The position numbers were made by a program, and so were the translations under genes. The notes under the pieces are model-generated. The model had not been told where the DNA came from, made no database searches, and saw nothing but the letters and a program-made list of their open reading frames with translations. A stretch of 64,000 nt of DNA. Source: Parvibaculum lavamentivorans DS-1 (lineage in GTDB: Bacteria > Pseudomonadota > Alphaproteobacteria > Parvibaculales > Parvibaculaceae). The DNA is taken from positions 558,001-622,000 of the forward strand of contig NC_009719.1 in NCBI RefSeq assembly GCF_000017565.1, given 5' to 3'. The first letter of the stretch is position 1; every line of letters begins with the position of its first letter. This document shows, piece by piece, positions 55,783-64,000 of the stretch.

Positions 55783-58536
55783 TCACTCCGCCGGCGACAG
55801 CACGCCCGCCGGTTCCTCTTTCTTCTTCCGGCGGAAGAGGGAGGGCATGACGTTGATGAGCGAGAGGAGGACGGCCGAGGCGTAGGGCACCGACTGCACG
55901 AGCAGCACGCCGACCCAGAGGCGCGACTGGCTGTCCGCGAAGTCGGGGCTCAGCAGGAAGCCGGCGGTGAGGCCCCAGAGCAGGACGAGCATCACCGTTT
56001 CCTCGCGCACCTGGATGAAGGCGGCGGCGAGCGGTGGCTTGTCCTCGCATTTCGGCGTGCGGATGAAGGGCTTGCTCGTCGTTATCATGCCGTTGAGCAT
56101 CGCCTTGGCGACCGTATGGGTGAGGCCGAGCGCGGCGACACCGGCGCCGAGGCTTTCGATGAAACTGCAATCGCGCACACGCACCGCATAGAGCCAGAGC
56201 GAGCGCACGAACTTGAAGACGAAGCTGCCGATGGTCGGAATAAGGAAGGCGGCGACGGGCAGCGATACCATGTGCGGCTGGTAGAGCGCCCAGGCGGAGA
56301 GAACGATGCTCGCCGTGGTGAAGAGAAGCGCGAGCCCGTCCGCGAACCAGGGCAGCCAGCCGGCGAGGAAATAATAACGCTGCGCGCCGGTGAGGCCCTT
56401 CTTGCTGCTCGCCCAGGGCGCGAGCGCATCCCAGTGATGCTTGACGATCTGCACCGCGCCATAGGCCCAGCGGAAACGCTGCGTGATGTAGCCGGACAGC
56501 GTGTCCGGCGTGAGGCCGCGGCCGAAGGAATGGTTCACGTAAACGCTGTCATAGCCGGCGCGATAGAGCTTGATGCCAAGTTCGGCATCCTCGCAGATGC
56601 ACCACTCCGCCCAGCCGCCGACGCGCTTCAGCGCGCTCTTGCGCACCTGCGTCATGGTGCCGTGCTGGATGATGGCGTTGAAATTGTTGCGCTGGACCAT
56701 GCCGATATGGAAGAAGCCGGCATATTCCCAATAGGCCATGTTCTTGAACGCGCTTTCGTGACGGTCGCGATAATCCTGCGGACCTTGCACGAAACCGACA
56801 TCCTGCTTGTCGAAATAGGGAACGAGAACTTTCAGCCAGCTCGGCTCGACCTGATAGTCGCTGTCGATGACGGCGATGATCTCGGCCTCCTCGGCGGTTT
56901 TTTCCAGACCGAAATTGAGCGCGCCCGCCTTGAAGCCCGGCCAGTTTTCGAGATGGAAGAAACGGAAGCGCGGCCCGAGCTGCGCGCAATAATCGCGCAC
57001 CGGCTGCCAGACTTCGGGATCGACGGTGTTGTTGTCCAGCACGAGCACTTCGTAATTGTCGTAATCGAGGTTTGCGAGCGCCTGAAGCGTTTCGCGCACC
57101 ATCTCCGGCGGCTCGTTATGGATCGGCACATGGATCGACACCATCGCCGTGGGGCTAACGGCATTTTCATCGAAGGGCTTGAAGTGACGCGAACCGTGCC
57201 GCGTCCAGATCACTTCGACGAACTCTATCGCTTCGGCAAGAAGGACGATGAGGAGAAGCCCTTGCGCGAAGAAGAGGAAGCTCCAGACCGTGATGCCGAC
57301 CCAGGTGAAATAGAGGCCGGTGACGGAAAGCCCGGCCCATGCGATGGCGGAGCCTGCAATCTGCGTCAGCACCGCGAAGAAGACGACGCCGACGGGACGG
57401 ACATGGCGCTGGCGCAGCATGAAGAGCATGGCGGGCACGAGCGCGAGGCCGGCGGCGAGCGACGCCCAGAAGCGCCATTCCGGCGCCTCGGAAATGCTGC
57501 CGGCCATCGGGAATTTCGGCTGGCGGTCGGCATTGTAGATGCCCCAGAAGGCGCCGGCGGCGCCTTCCTCGGCGGCCTTCCATGGCTGGTCGAAGGCTTC
57601 CATCACGTAATAGGTGATGTCTTCGGCCTTTGCGCGGTTCAGGAACTCGCGCATGAAGGTCGCCTGATTGACGAGCGAGGGAACGGCTTCGGTCTTCAGT
57701 TCCCATTCGGGCAGGCCCGGATAAGGCCGGCGCGGAATGATCTTGCCGCGGCTCGGCCAGCCCACTTCCGTGACGACGATGGGTTTGCCCGGATAGGCCT
57801 CGCGCAACTCGTCGAGACGCTCGAAGACGGAATTCACCGCCTCGTTGATCGGTATGCCTTCCCAATAGGGCAGGAGCTGCACGGCGATGTAGTCGACCGC
57901 ATCCACAAGATCGGGATTGTTGAGCCAGATATGCGGCGGCTCGGCGGTGGAAAGCGGCTTCCAGATTTTCTCCTTGGCGCGCTTGATATATTCGATCAGA
58001 TCCTCGACCGGCAGATCGTTGCGCAGCAGCGCCTCGTTGCCGACCAGCACGCGCACGACATTGCGGCGCGGCGCGAGCGAGATGAGGACTTCGAGCTCGC
58101 GCTCATTGCGCTCAAGGTCTGGCCCGATCCACGCGCCGACGGCGACGGAGAGGCCGTATTTGGCAGCAAGCTCGGGAATGTTTTCCTGGCCGCGAATGAC
58201 GCTGTAGGTACGGATCGCCTGCACGGTGCCGGAAAGCTGCACCATGTCCTCTTCCATCTGCGCGACGGAGGGATGCCGGTTCTGCGTCGGGTCCTGCCCC
58301 TGGCGATAGGGGCTGTAGGAGAGGCCGACGATTTCGCCCGTCCAGGCCTCGGCATGATGCGGCTGATTGAAGGCGGCCCAGACCGCGAGATTGGCGGCGA
58401 TGACGAGCGGCAAAACGATGAAGAAGAAGGCGGCCTGGCGCACAAAGACCGAATGACGCCACGAACGCGGATTGTCCTTGGGGGCATCCGGCGAGGGCTC
58501 GGCCGGCAGGGAGGCAGGGTCGGGTCTATCCATCAT
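55783..58536 (-). CDS. GH17-like / GT2 fusion, probable beta-glucan synthase (NdvB-like)
   Basis: This inner-membrane protein of about 917 residues has, in order, a cytoplasmic Pro-rich start and one helix (FFFIVLPLVIAANLAVW), then a GH17-like domain with the acid VLVGNEAL and the nucleophile VVTEVGWPSRG (Glu residues of glucan beta-1,3 hydrolases/transglycosylases). Transmembrane helices follow, then a GT2 domain with VLDNNTVDP, VIDSDYQ, CEDAELG and QRFRW, and finally further helices. This architecture is known for cyclic beta-(1,3)/(1,6)-glucan synthesis in Bradyrhizobium and for Pseudomonas NdvB. It would polymerise UDP-glucose and export or rearrange the chain. Two ATGs (58536, 58533) are possible starts. 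Confidence 0.9.
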   Translation of the reverse strand: MMDRPDPASLPAEPSPDAPKDNPRSWRHSVFVRQAAFFFIVLPLVIAANLAVWAAFNQPHHAEAWTGEIVGLSYSPYRQGQDPTQNRHPSVAQMEEDMVQLSGTVQAIRTYSVIRGQENIPELAAKYGLSVAVGAWIGPDLERNERELEVLISLAPRRNVVRVLVGNEALLRNDLPVEDLIEYIKRAKEKIWKPLSTAEPPHIWLNNPDLVDAVDYIAVQLLPYWEGIPINEAVNSVFERLDELREAYPGKPIVVTEVGWPSRGKIIPRRPYPGLPEWELKTEAVPSLVNQATFMREFLNRAKAEDITYYVMEAFDQPWKAAEEGAAGAFWGIYNADRQPKFPMAGSISEAPEWRFWASLAAGLALVPAMLFMLRQRHVRPVGVVFFAVLTQIAGSAIAWAGLSVTGLYFTWVGITVWSFLFFAQGLLLIVLLAEAIEFVEVIWTRHGSRHFKPFDENAVSPTAMVSIHVPIHNEPPEMVRETLQALANLDYDNYEVLVLDNNTVDPEVWQPVRDYCAQLGPRFRFFHLENWPGFKAGALNFGLEKTAEEAEIIAVIDSDYQVEPSWLKVLVPYFDKQDVGFVQGPQDYRDRHESAFKNMAYWEYAGFFHIGMVQRNNFNAIIQHGTMTQVRKSALKRVGGWAEWCICEDAELGIKLYRAGYDSVYVNHSFGRGLTPDTLSGYITQRFRWAYGAVQIVKHHWDALAPWASSKKGLTGAQRYYFLAGWLPWFADGLALLFTTASIVLSAWALYQPHMVSLPVAAFLIPTIGSFVFKFVRSLWLYAVRVRDCSFIESLGAGVAALGLTHTVAKAMLNGMITTSKPFIRTPKCEDKPPLAAAFIQVREETVMLVLLWGLTAGFLLSPDFADSQSRLWVGVLLVQSVPYASAVLLSLINVMPSLFRRKKKEEPAGVLSPAE

Positions 58537-58715
58537 CGGATCCGCTAGACGCAAAAAACGCTGGGAAAACGGCTCTAAACAGCGCCCGCATGGCGGCCCA
58601 GCCCCCGCCAGCCCCATTCGCGCGCGGGCAAGGGACCGGGCACCTTTTGGTCCCGTACCTTGACCAAATTAGGGCAGATTTCCGCCGCGGCCAGTGGCCA
58701 GGGCGATTTATAGCC

Positions 58716-60467
58716 TTAGTCGGCGGCGGCTGGAATACGCACCCCTTGGGGCCGGGCCTGCGCGCCGCGCACCAGGCGGCCATTGAGCTTGCCCGTCGGC
58801 TCGCCATTGCGGAAGGCGACGGCGCCCGAGACGATGCTGGCCGTGTAGCCATCCGTCTGCTGGATGAGGCGCTTTCCGCCCGCCGGCAGGTCGTTGACGA
58901 TGCGCGGCGAATAGAGCGTGAGATTGTCGAAGTCGATCACGTTCACATCCGCCTTCATGCCGGCCGCGAGGACGCCGCGATCGTTCATGCCGACAAGCGC
59001 CGCGTTGCGCTGGGTGAGGCCATGCACCAGCCATTCGAGGGGGAGCTTCCGCCCCCGCGTGCGGTCGCGGCCCCAATGGGTGATGAGCGTGGTCGGGAAG
59101 CTCGCATCGCAGATGATGCCGCAATGGGCGCCGCCATCGGAAAGGCCGAAGGCGGTGTTCGGATGGGTGAGCATCGTCTCGACATCGGCGAGGCTGCCGC
59201 AGTGATAATTCATCAGCGGGTAATAGAGGAGCGCCTTGCCGTCGCGCTCCAGCATCCAGTCGAGCAGCACTTCGCGCGGATGCTTGCCGGTGCGCTCGGC
59301 AAGCGCCTTCGCGCTTTCATCGGGCGAGGGCTCGTAATTCGGGTTCTCTCCGAGCGCGAACATCTTGTGATAGAAGGTGCAGAGCATCTCGATGATTTCG
59401 CCCTGCGGATATTGCGGCTCCTCGGCGAGAAGCTTCGCGCGGAATTCAGGGTCGCGCAGCGCCTTCACCTGTTGCTCCAGCGGCGCGCCCCAGATCGAGC
59501 GGAAGGTCTGGTGCATCACGAAGGGATTGAGCGAGGAGGTGAGGCCGAGCAGCACGCCGGTGGCGCGCGGCGGCACCTGGCCGCGAATGGGAAGCCCGTC
59601 CTGATTGGCGGCGGCGATATTGTCGAGCACGCGCTTCCAGACGGTGGGCCAGCGGTCATCCTGTTCGATGGTGATGGACATGGGCCGGCCGGAAAGCTCC
59701 ACCATGCCGCGCAGCATCGCGAATTCGGCATCCGTGTCCTTGAAATCGGCGATGAGCTGCAGCACGCCCTTCTGCGCCTTGCCCATGGCGCGCGCGATGC
59801 CGTGGAGTTCCATCGCTTCGGCCTTCAGCGTCGGCGTCGCGCCGCCTTTCACGTCCTTGTGTTTTACCGTGCGCGAGGTGGAGAAGCCGAGCGCGCCGGC
59901 TTCGAGCGCCTCGACGACGAGGCGGCCCATCTCGGCCGTCTCCGCTTCCGTGGCGGGCTCAAGCGCGGGCGCGCGCTCGCCCATCACATAGGCGCGGACG
60001 GCGGCATGCGGAATTTGCAGGCCGACATCGAGCGCGAGCGGCGAGGCTTCGACCGCATCCATATATTGCGCGAAGCTCTCCCAGTTCCACTTGATGCCCT
60101 CGGCAAGCGCCGAACCCGGAATATCCTCAACGCCTTCCATCAGCCCGAGCAGCCATTCGCGTTGTTCGGGCTTGCAGGGCGCGAAACCGACGCCGCAATT
60201 GCCCATGACGGCGGTGGTGACGCCGTGAAAGGTGGAGGGCTGGAGATAGGGGTCCCATGTGACCTGGCCGTCATAATGCGTATGCACATCGACGAAGCCG
60301 GGCGTCACGATCTGACCCTTCGCGTCGATCTCCTCCGCGCCGGAACCGGAAACCTTGCCGATCTCGACGATGCGGCCGCCGGAAATGGCGACGTCGGCCT
60401 CGACGGGCGCGGCGCCCGTGCCGTCATAGGCGGCGCCGCCGCGGATCACGATGTCATGCTGGCTCAT
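58716..60467 (-). CDS. D-aminoacylase / N-acyl-D-amino-acid deacylase family amidohydrolase
   Basis: This 583-residue metal-dependent amidohydrolase begins with the urease-fold beta domain (HDIVIRGGAAYDGTG, ISGGRIVEIGK, GQIVTPGFVDVHTHYDGQ). The first metal-ligand motif is HTHYD. TTAVMGNCGVGFAPCKP, GFSTSRTVKHKD and GLSDGGAHCGIICDASFP carry further metal and catalytic residues (Cys and Asp of the family). The longer relatives of D-aminoacylase (about 580 residues) include enzymes of uncertain substrate. It is transcribed in the same direction as the glucan synthase gene, with about 180 bases between. Confidence 0.9.
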   Translation of the reverse strand: MSQHDIVIRGGAAYDGTGAAPVEADVAISGGRIVEIGKVSGSGAEEIDAKGQIVTPGFVDVHTHYDGQVTWDPYLQPSTFHGVTTAVMGNCGVGFAPCKPEQREWLLGLMEGVEDIPGSALAEGIKWNWESFAQYMDAVEASPLALDVGLQIPHAAVRAYVMGERAPALEPATEAETAEMGRLVVEALEAGALGFSTSRTVKHKDVKGGATPTLKAEAMELHGIARAMGKAQKGVLQLIADFKDTDAEFAMLRGMVELSGRPMSITIEQDDRWPTVWKRVLDNIAAANQDGLPIRGQVPPRATGVLLGLTSSLNPFVMHQTFRSIWGAPLEQQVKALRDPEFRAKLLAEEPQYPQGEIIEMLCTFYHKMFALGENPNYEPSPDESAKALAERTGKHPREVLLDWMLERDGKALLYYPLMNYHCGSLADVETMLTHPNTAFGLSDGGAHCGIICDASFPTTLITHWGRDRTRGRKLPLEWLVHGLTQRNAALVGMNDRGVLAAGMKADVNVIDFDNLTLYSPRIVNDLPAGGKRLIQQTDGYTASIVSGAVAFRNGEPTGKLNGRLVRGAQARPQGVRIPAAAD

Positions 60468-60674
60468 AAGGTTTCCCTCCCGGAAATGGCTCTAATGGCT
60501 TTGGGGGAGGATAGCGGAAAAGGGGGGCGATGCTAAGGGCGCCGCGATAGATGTGAAATGCCGCTACCGGGCTTGGGAGGAGCCGCGCCCCTTTCCCCAT
60601 GGAACTTCCCGTCCTCTCATGCATTTCCTCTCTTGGCCCTTATTGGCCAAGGGGAGAGGAGCCATGGCAGCCTG

Positions 60675-61181
60675 ATGATCGTCTGGCTCAAAATCATTCA
60701 CATTTCGACGGTGGCGGTCTGGATGGCGGGGCTGGTGAGCCTGCCCGGCCTTTATGTGCAGCGCGCGCATGTGGTGGACAAGGATGCGCTTTACCGGCTG
60801 CAGCGGATGGTGCGCTTCGTCTATGTGGCGATGATCTCGCCCGCCGCCTTTCTGGCGGTCGGGAGCGGCATCGGGCTGATTTTCGCGCGCGAGGTGTTCA
60901 CGCCGTGGATGGCGGCGAAGCTGGCGCTGGTCGGCGCGCTTGTCGTGGCGCACACATTGGCGGGGCTCGTCATCATCCGGCTCTTCGGCGAGGGCGAGGT
61001 CTATCCCGTCTGGCGCTTTCTGGTCGCGACGGGCCTTGTCATGGCGCTGATGGCGGGCGTGCTTTTTCTCGTGCTGGCGAAGCCCGATTTCGACTTCGCC
61101 GCGCTGCTGCCGGAAAGCATGTCGGAGCCGGGTGCGCTGAAGCGCATCCTCGAACCCCTCAATCCCTGGGCGACACCATGA
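60675..61181 (+). CDS. CopD / HemJ-like membrane protein
   Basis: This protein of about 168 residues has four predicted helices. It starts MIVWLKIIHISTVAVWMAGLVSLPGLYVQRAH, matching the UPF0093/HemJ and CopD style of a short Lys-x2-His helix. PAAFLAVGSGIGLIF, KLALVGALVVAHTLAGLVI and VMALMAGVLFLVLAKP follow. HemJ is a protoporphyrinogen oxidase and CopD a copper-import protein, and both make sense beside haem-copper oxidase genes. I cannot choose between them. The strong GGGGAGAGGAG lies 10-12 bases before this ATG but is better placed for an overlapping three-codon frame, ATGGCAGCCTGA (60664). It overlaps the DUF2231 gene tail to tail by 23 bases. Confidence 0.8.
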   Translation: MIVWLKIIHISTVAVWMAGLVSLPGLYVQRAHVVDKDALYRLQRMVRFVYVAMISPAAFLAVGSGIGLIFAREVFTPWMAAKLALVGALVVAHTLAGLVIIRLFGEGEVYPVWRFLVATGLVMALMAGVLFLVLAKPDFDFAALLPESMSEPGALKRILEPLNPWATP

Positions 61182-61659
61182 GGCCGATGCCGTGATGGAA
61201 GATCAGCTTTCCGCCATGCCAGCCGGCAAGCCCGGTGAGCCCTGCCGCGAGGAGCGACAGGAGAAGCCCATGCGGCAGCACGGCGTCGGGCGCGGCGAGG
61301 CGGAGGCCCCAATTGAGACCGGCGACCGAGATGAGCATCATCGCGGCAACGCCATGCGCCCAGCTTGCGACGCGGCCGCGAATGCCGGGCACAAGGAGAA
61401 GCTCCGCCGTGCCGACAAGGCCCGCGCCGATGCCGGAGGCGAAGGCGAAGCCCGCCGCCCAGAGGCCCGCACGGAGCCAGAAGGGATCGGCGCTCCACCA
61501 GTAGAAGACATCCGCGCCGAGCGTCGCGATGACGAGGGCTATGGGGAAGTGGACGCTCATCGCATGAAGCGGATGGCCCGCCACCGCGATGGCGGAGCTG
61601 ACATCCATTTCCTCGATCTTCGCCTCGACCGGGTTTTCCGGGTTGTCGGTTTCGCTCAT
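61159..61659 (-). CDS. DUF2231-family membrane protein
   Basis: This 166-residue protein has a short acidic cytoplasmic start (MSETDNPENPVEAKIEEMD), then the DUF2231 signature HPLHAMSVHFPIALVIATLGADVFYWW and four hydrophobic helices. It ends in GWHGGKLIFHHGIGLMV, with paired histidines that could bind haem. The longer frame (to 62346) is a shadow of the oxidase gene and is rejected; GGGAGAAG precedes ATG 61659. DUF2231 proteins frequently accompany cytochrome oxidase clusters. It is divergent from the oxidase genes with only 30 bases between starts. Confidence 0.86.
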   Translation of the reverse strand: MSETDNPENPVEAKIEEMDVSSAIAVAGHPLHAMSVHFPIALVIATLGADVFYWWSADPFWLRAGLWAAGFAFASGIGAGLVGTAELLLVPGIRGRVASWAHGVAAMMLISVAGLNWGLRLAAPDAVLPHGLLLSLLAAGLTGLAGWHGGKLIFHHGIGLMVSPRD

Positions 61660-61689
61660 GACACTTCTCCCATTCGGAAGATAACCCTT

Positions 61690-62379
61690 TTGCGGCGCGG
61701 TCCGTTCCGTCGCGCGGCGGCGATTTGCGCGGGCGCGGCGCTTTCCGGCTGCAGCGGCGACCTTTCGGCGCTCGATCCGGCGGGGCCGGCGGCGCGCGAC
61801 ATAGCGGCGCTCTGGTGGGCGATGCTGGCGGGGAGCGCCGTGCTTTTCCTGCTGGTGATGGGGCTTTTCGCGGCGGCCATGCTGAAGCCCGGCTTCGGCA
61901 GCCGCTATGCCGCGAAGACGTGGATCGTGGCGGGCGGCATTCTCATGCCTGTGCCGGTGCTGGCGCTGCTGCTCTTCTTCGCCTTCGCGATGGGCGAGCG
62001 GCATCTGCCCTGGCGCGGCGAGCACAACCCGGTGCGCATCGAGGCGCGGGCGCATATGTGGTACTGGGAATTCCATTACCTCGACTACCCGGATGCCGCG
62101 CCCACCATCGGCGTGATGCATATGCCGGCCCAATATGATGTCGATGTGATCGCAACGAGCGACAATGTCATCCACGGATTCTGGGTGCCGCGGCTCGGCG
62201 GCAAGGTGGATGCAACGCCGGGGCACGAAGCGGCGGTGCGGCTCTATGCGGATAGACCGGGCGCCTATGGCGGCGTCTGCGCGGAATTCTGCGGCACCGG
62301 CCACACGACAATGACATTTCGCGTCGAGGCGCACACGCCGGAGCAATTCCGCGCGGCGATCGGAGGGAGCGCGCCATGA
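61690..62379 (+). CDS. coxM: Cytochrome c oxidase subunit II
   Basis: This subunit of about 229 residues carries the CuA centre that accepts electrons from cytochrome c. The TTG start at 61690 gives MRRGPFRRAAAICAGAALSGC, a lipoprotein-type signal, with GGAAG nine bases upstream. Two helices follow (IAALWWAMLAGSAVLFLLVMG and WIVAGGILMPVPVLALLL). The CuA ligands are visible as H in SDNVIHGFWVP and C197, E199, C201, H205 and M208 in GVCAEFCGTGHTTM. The divergent DUF2231 neighbour and general form suggest the alternative CoxMNOP-type aa3 oxidase. The upstream ORF extension to 61192 is a shadow. Confidence 0.92.
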   Translation: MRRGPFRRAAAICAGAALSGCSGDLSALDPAGPAARDIAALWWAMLAGSAVLFLLVMGLFAAAMLKPGFGSRYAAKTWIVAGGILMPVPVLALLLFFAFAMGERHLPWRGEHNPVRIEARAHMWYWEFHYLDYPDAAPTIGVMHMPAQYDVDVIATSDNVIHGFWVPRLGGKVDATPGHEAAVRLYADRPGAYGGVCAEFCGTGHTTMTFRVEAHTPEQFRAAIGGSAP

Positions 62380-64000
62380 GCGGAGAAACGGAAAACGGCG
62401 CCACGAAGGCGCTCCGCCTGCACCGGGACCTGGACGCGATATGGGGCACGGCGCCGGGGCTCGCGCAATTTGCCGTCGTGAACCACAGCTCGATCGGCCG
62501 CCGCTTCATGATAACGGCGGCGGTGTTTTTCGCGATCGGCGGCGTGCTCGCGATGCTGATCCGCACGCAGCTCGCTTCCGCCGAAAGCGTGTTCATGGAT
62601 GAAGGCCTTTATGCGCAGGTCTTCACCATGCATGGCACGATCATGATGTTCCTCTTCGCGATACCGCTGATCGAGGGCTTCGCGATCTATCTTCTGCCGA
62701 AACTCCTCGGCGCGCGCGACCTCGCCTTTCCGCGCCTCACCGCCTATGGCTACTGGTGTTATCTCTTCGGCGGCACGATGCTGATCGTGGCGCTGGCGGC
62801 GGGGGTTGCGCCCGATGCCGGCTGGTTCATGTATACGCCGCTTTCCTCCGGGACCTATTCGCCCGGCATCAATTCGGATTTCTGGCTGCTCGGCGTCACC
62901 TTCGTCGAAATTTCCGCCGTCTGCGCGGCCGTCGAAATCATCGTCAGCATATTGAAGCTGCGCGCCCCCGGCATGTCGCTCGGCCGGATGCCGATTTTCG
63001 CGTGGTACATGCTGGCGGTAGCGGCGATGATGCTGTTCGCCTTTCCGCCGCTGATCCTCGGCTCCATCCTGCTCGAAGTGGAGCGCGCCTTCGGGCTGCC
63101 CTTCTTCGACCCCGAACGCGGCGGCGATCCGTTGCTGTGGCAGCACCTTTTCTGGCTCTTCGGCCATCCGGAGGTCTACATCATCTTCCTGCCGGCGGCG
63201 GGCGCGATCTCCACCATCCTGCCGGTCTTTGCCGGCCGGCCGCTGATGGGCTATCGCGCGGTGGTGCTGGCGGCGATCTCGATGGCCTTCATCTCCTTCG
63301 GCCTCTGGGTCCATCACATGTACATGGTGGGCATATCGCATATGGCGATGGCGTTTTTCTCGGCGGCGAGCGCGCTTGTCGCCGTGCCGACGGCGATCCA
63401 GATTTTCGCCTGGCTGGCGACGCTGGCGCATGGCCGCCCGCGCTTCAGCGTGCCGATGCTTTATGTCTTCGGATTTTTCTTCGTCTTCGTGATCGGCGGG
63501 TTGACCGGCGTGATGCTCGCCATGATGCCCTTCGACAAGCAGGCGCACGACACGCATTTCGTGGTGGCGCATTTCCATTATGTGCTGATCGGCGGCTTCG
63601 TCTTCCCGATGCTGGCGGCGGCCTATTACTGGCTGCCGCTGATGTCGGGAAAGCGGCCCGTGCATCACCTCTCGCGGCCCGCCTTCTGGCTGGTCTTTAT
63701 CGGCTTCAATGTGACCTTTCTCGTGATGCACCTGACGGGGCTGCTCGGAATGGTGCGGCGCGTGCATACCTATACGGAAGCCTCGGGGCTGGAGATCTAC
63801 AATCTCATTTCCTCCGTCGGCAGCTTCATCATGATGTTCGGCTTCGCGCTGGTGCTGATCGATTTCATCCTGCAGTTCCGCTATGGCCGCGCCTTCCCGC
63901 GCAATCCGTGGAAGGCGATGACCCTCGAATGGGCGATGCCGAAACCGGCGCCTGCCTACAACTTCGCGTCGCTGCCGCATGTGGACCGCCGCGCCGACAT
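62376..64000 (+). CDS. coxN: Cytochrome c oxidase subunit I, truncated by the window end
   Basis: At least 541 residues of the catalytic haem-copper subunit are visible and the frame runs off the window. The ATG at 62376 overlaps the subunit II stop. Haem a and CuB ligands are present: TMHGTIMMF, GHPEVY (H264, E266, Y268 with the His-Tyr cross-link pattern), WVHHMY (H313, H314) and AHFHYV (H399, H401). After GARDLAFPR the two Asn of the canonical NN pair of the D-channel are replaced (LTAYGYW), which differs from standard mitochondrial-type subunit I. It probably belongs to a CoxMNOP-type terminal oxidase, with subunit III genes beyond the window. Confidence 0.94.
   Translation, partial: MSGETENGATKALRLHRDLDAIWGTAPGLAQFAVVNHSSIGRRFMITAAVFFAIGGVLAMLIRTQLASAESVFMDEGLYAQVFTMHGTIMMFLFAIPLIEGFAIYLLPKLLGARDLAFPRLTAYGYWCYLFGGTMLIVALAAGVAPDAGWFMYTPLSSGTYSPGINSDFWLLGVTFVEISAVCAAVEIIVSILKLRAPGMSLGRMPIFAWYMLAVAAMMLFAFPPLILGSILLEVERAFGLPFFDPERGGDPLLWQHLFWLFGHPEVYIIFLPAAGAISTILPVFAGRPLMGYRAVVLAAISMAFISFGLWVHHMYMVGISHMAMAFFSAASALVAVPTAIQIFAWLATLAHGRPRFSVPMLYVFGFFFVFVIGGLTGVMLAMMPFDKQAHDTHFVVAHFHYVLIGGFVFPMLAAAYYWLPLMSGKRPVHHLSRPAFWLVFIGFNVTFLVMHLTGLLGMVRRVHTYTEASGLEIYNLISSVGSFIMMFGFALVLIDFILQFRYGRAFPRNPWKAMTLEWAMPKPAPAYNFASLPHVDRRAD

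Noticed and set aside
56116-58548. 810-codon plus-strand frame opposite the glucan synthase
   Set aside because: The minus strand has intact GH17 and GT2 motifs, so this is a shadow.
58590-60536. 648-codon plus-strand frame opposite the amidohydrolase
   Set aside because: The minus strand has the metal-dependent amidohydrolase motifs. The plus-strand protein is Arg/His/Gly-rich with no domain.
61192-61689. N-terminal extension of the oxidase subunit II frame
   Set aside because: This stretch is the antisense of the DUF2231 gene. The lipoprotein-type signal starting at TTG 61690 explains the real N-terminus.

Overview
This window is visibly GC-rich DNA with dense, often overlapping genes, and reads as the chromosome of an alphaproteobacterium. 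The best taxonomic evidence is the run murA, DUF2948, hisD, UPF0262, low-molecular-weight phosphatase-like protein, infA, maf, RNase E/G, yacG, tRNA-Phe. As far as I know this order is conserved in Rhizobiales-type alphaproteobacteria. The tRNA-His supports the placement: it has no encoded G-1 and carries A73 with U72, a form known from that class. A Parvibaculum-like organism is my guess, not a result. I see no transposase, integrase, phage gene, rRNA operon or CRISPR array.

Layout. 1-540: 3' end of an AraC-family regulator and a tRNA-Thr. 700-10150: the conserved cell-wall, histidine, translation and RNA-processing block, interrupted by a GNAT acetyltransferase and a SIMPL-domain protein and carrying several palindromic intergenic repeats. 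10190-16980: a complete RND efflux operon (membrane fusion lipoprotein, pump, outer-membrane channel, TetR regulator) with a perfect 9+3+9 palindrome at its promoter. 17000-23310: a hydroxy-dicarboxylate locus (tartrate dehydrogenase type enzyme, FCD-type GntR regulator, CitMHS transporter, 2-hydroxyacid dehydrogenase, AtuA-like DUF1446 protein, DUF4387 protein). 23518-40350: a seven-gene alpha-glucan/trehalose operon. 40433-50190: a short unknown gene, an SDR, small membrane and secreted proteins, a cupin, AsmA, an ABC exporter, acetoacetyl-CoA synthetase and an alpha/beta hydrolase. 50369-55640: a sodium:solute symporter, tRNA-His, GST, acyl-CoA synthetase and a second SDR. 55783-60467: a GH17-like/GT2 glucan synthase and a D-aminoacylase-type amidohydrolase. 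60675-64000: a CopD/HemJ-like protein, a DUF2231 protein, and subunits II and I of a haem-copper oxidase; subunit I is cut by the window end.

The most striking unit is glgE - treS/maltokinase - glgB - glgX - treZ - malQ - treY, each gene overlapping the next by a few bases. Together they encode a closed loop. Trehalose is isomerised to maltose (TreS) and phosphorylated (maltokinase domain). Maltose 1-phosphate is polymerised by GlgE and branched by GlgB. The polymer is debranched and trimmed by GlgX and MalQ, and converted back to trehalose by TreY and TreZ. No ADP-glucose enzymes or OtsAB lie in the window. GlgE carries an extra N-terminal region of several hundred residues, and an unrecognised 89-residue gene follows the operon.

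The second candidate for new biology is the 17-23 kb locus. There the poorly characterised DUF1446/DUF4387 pair sits with a tartrate-type dehydrogenase, a transporter and a GntR regulator, and a shared TTTTGCATCC motif lies in two of its control regions. Other points are three arrays resembling PHO boxes, an RNase E/G protein lacking the zinc-link cysteines, and a possible leader peptide upstream of the ABC exporter.
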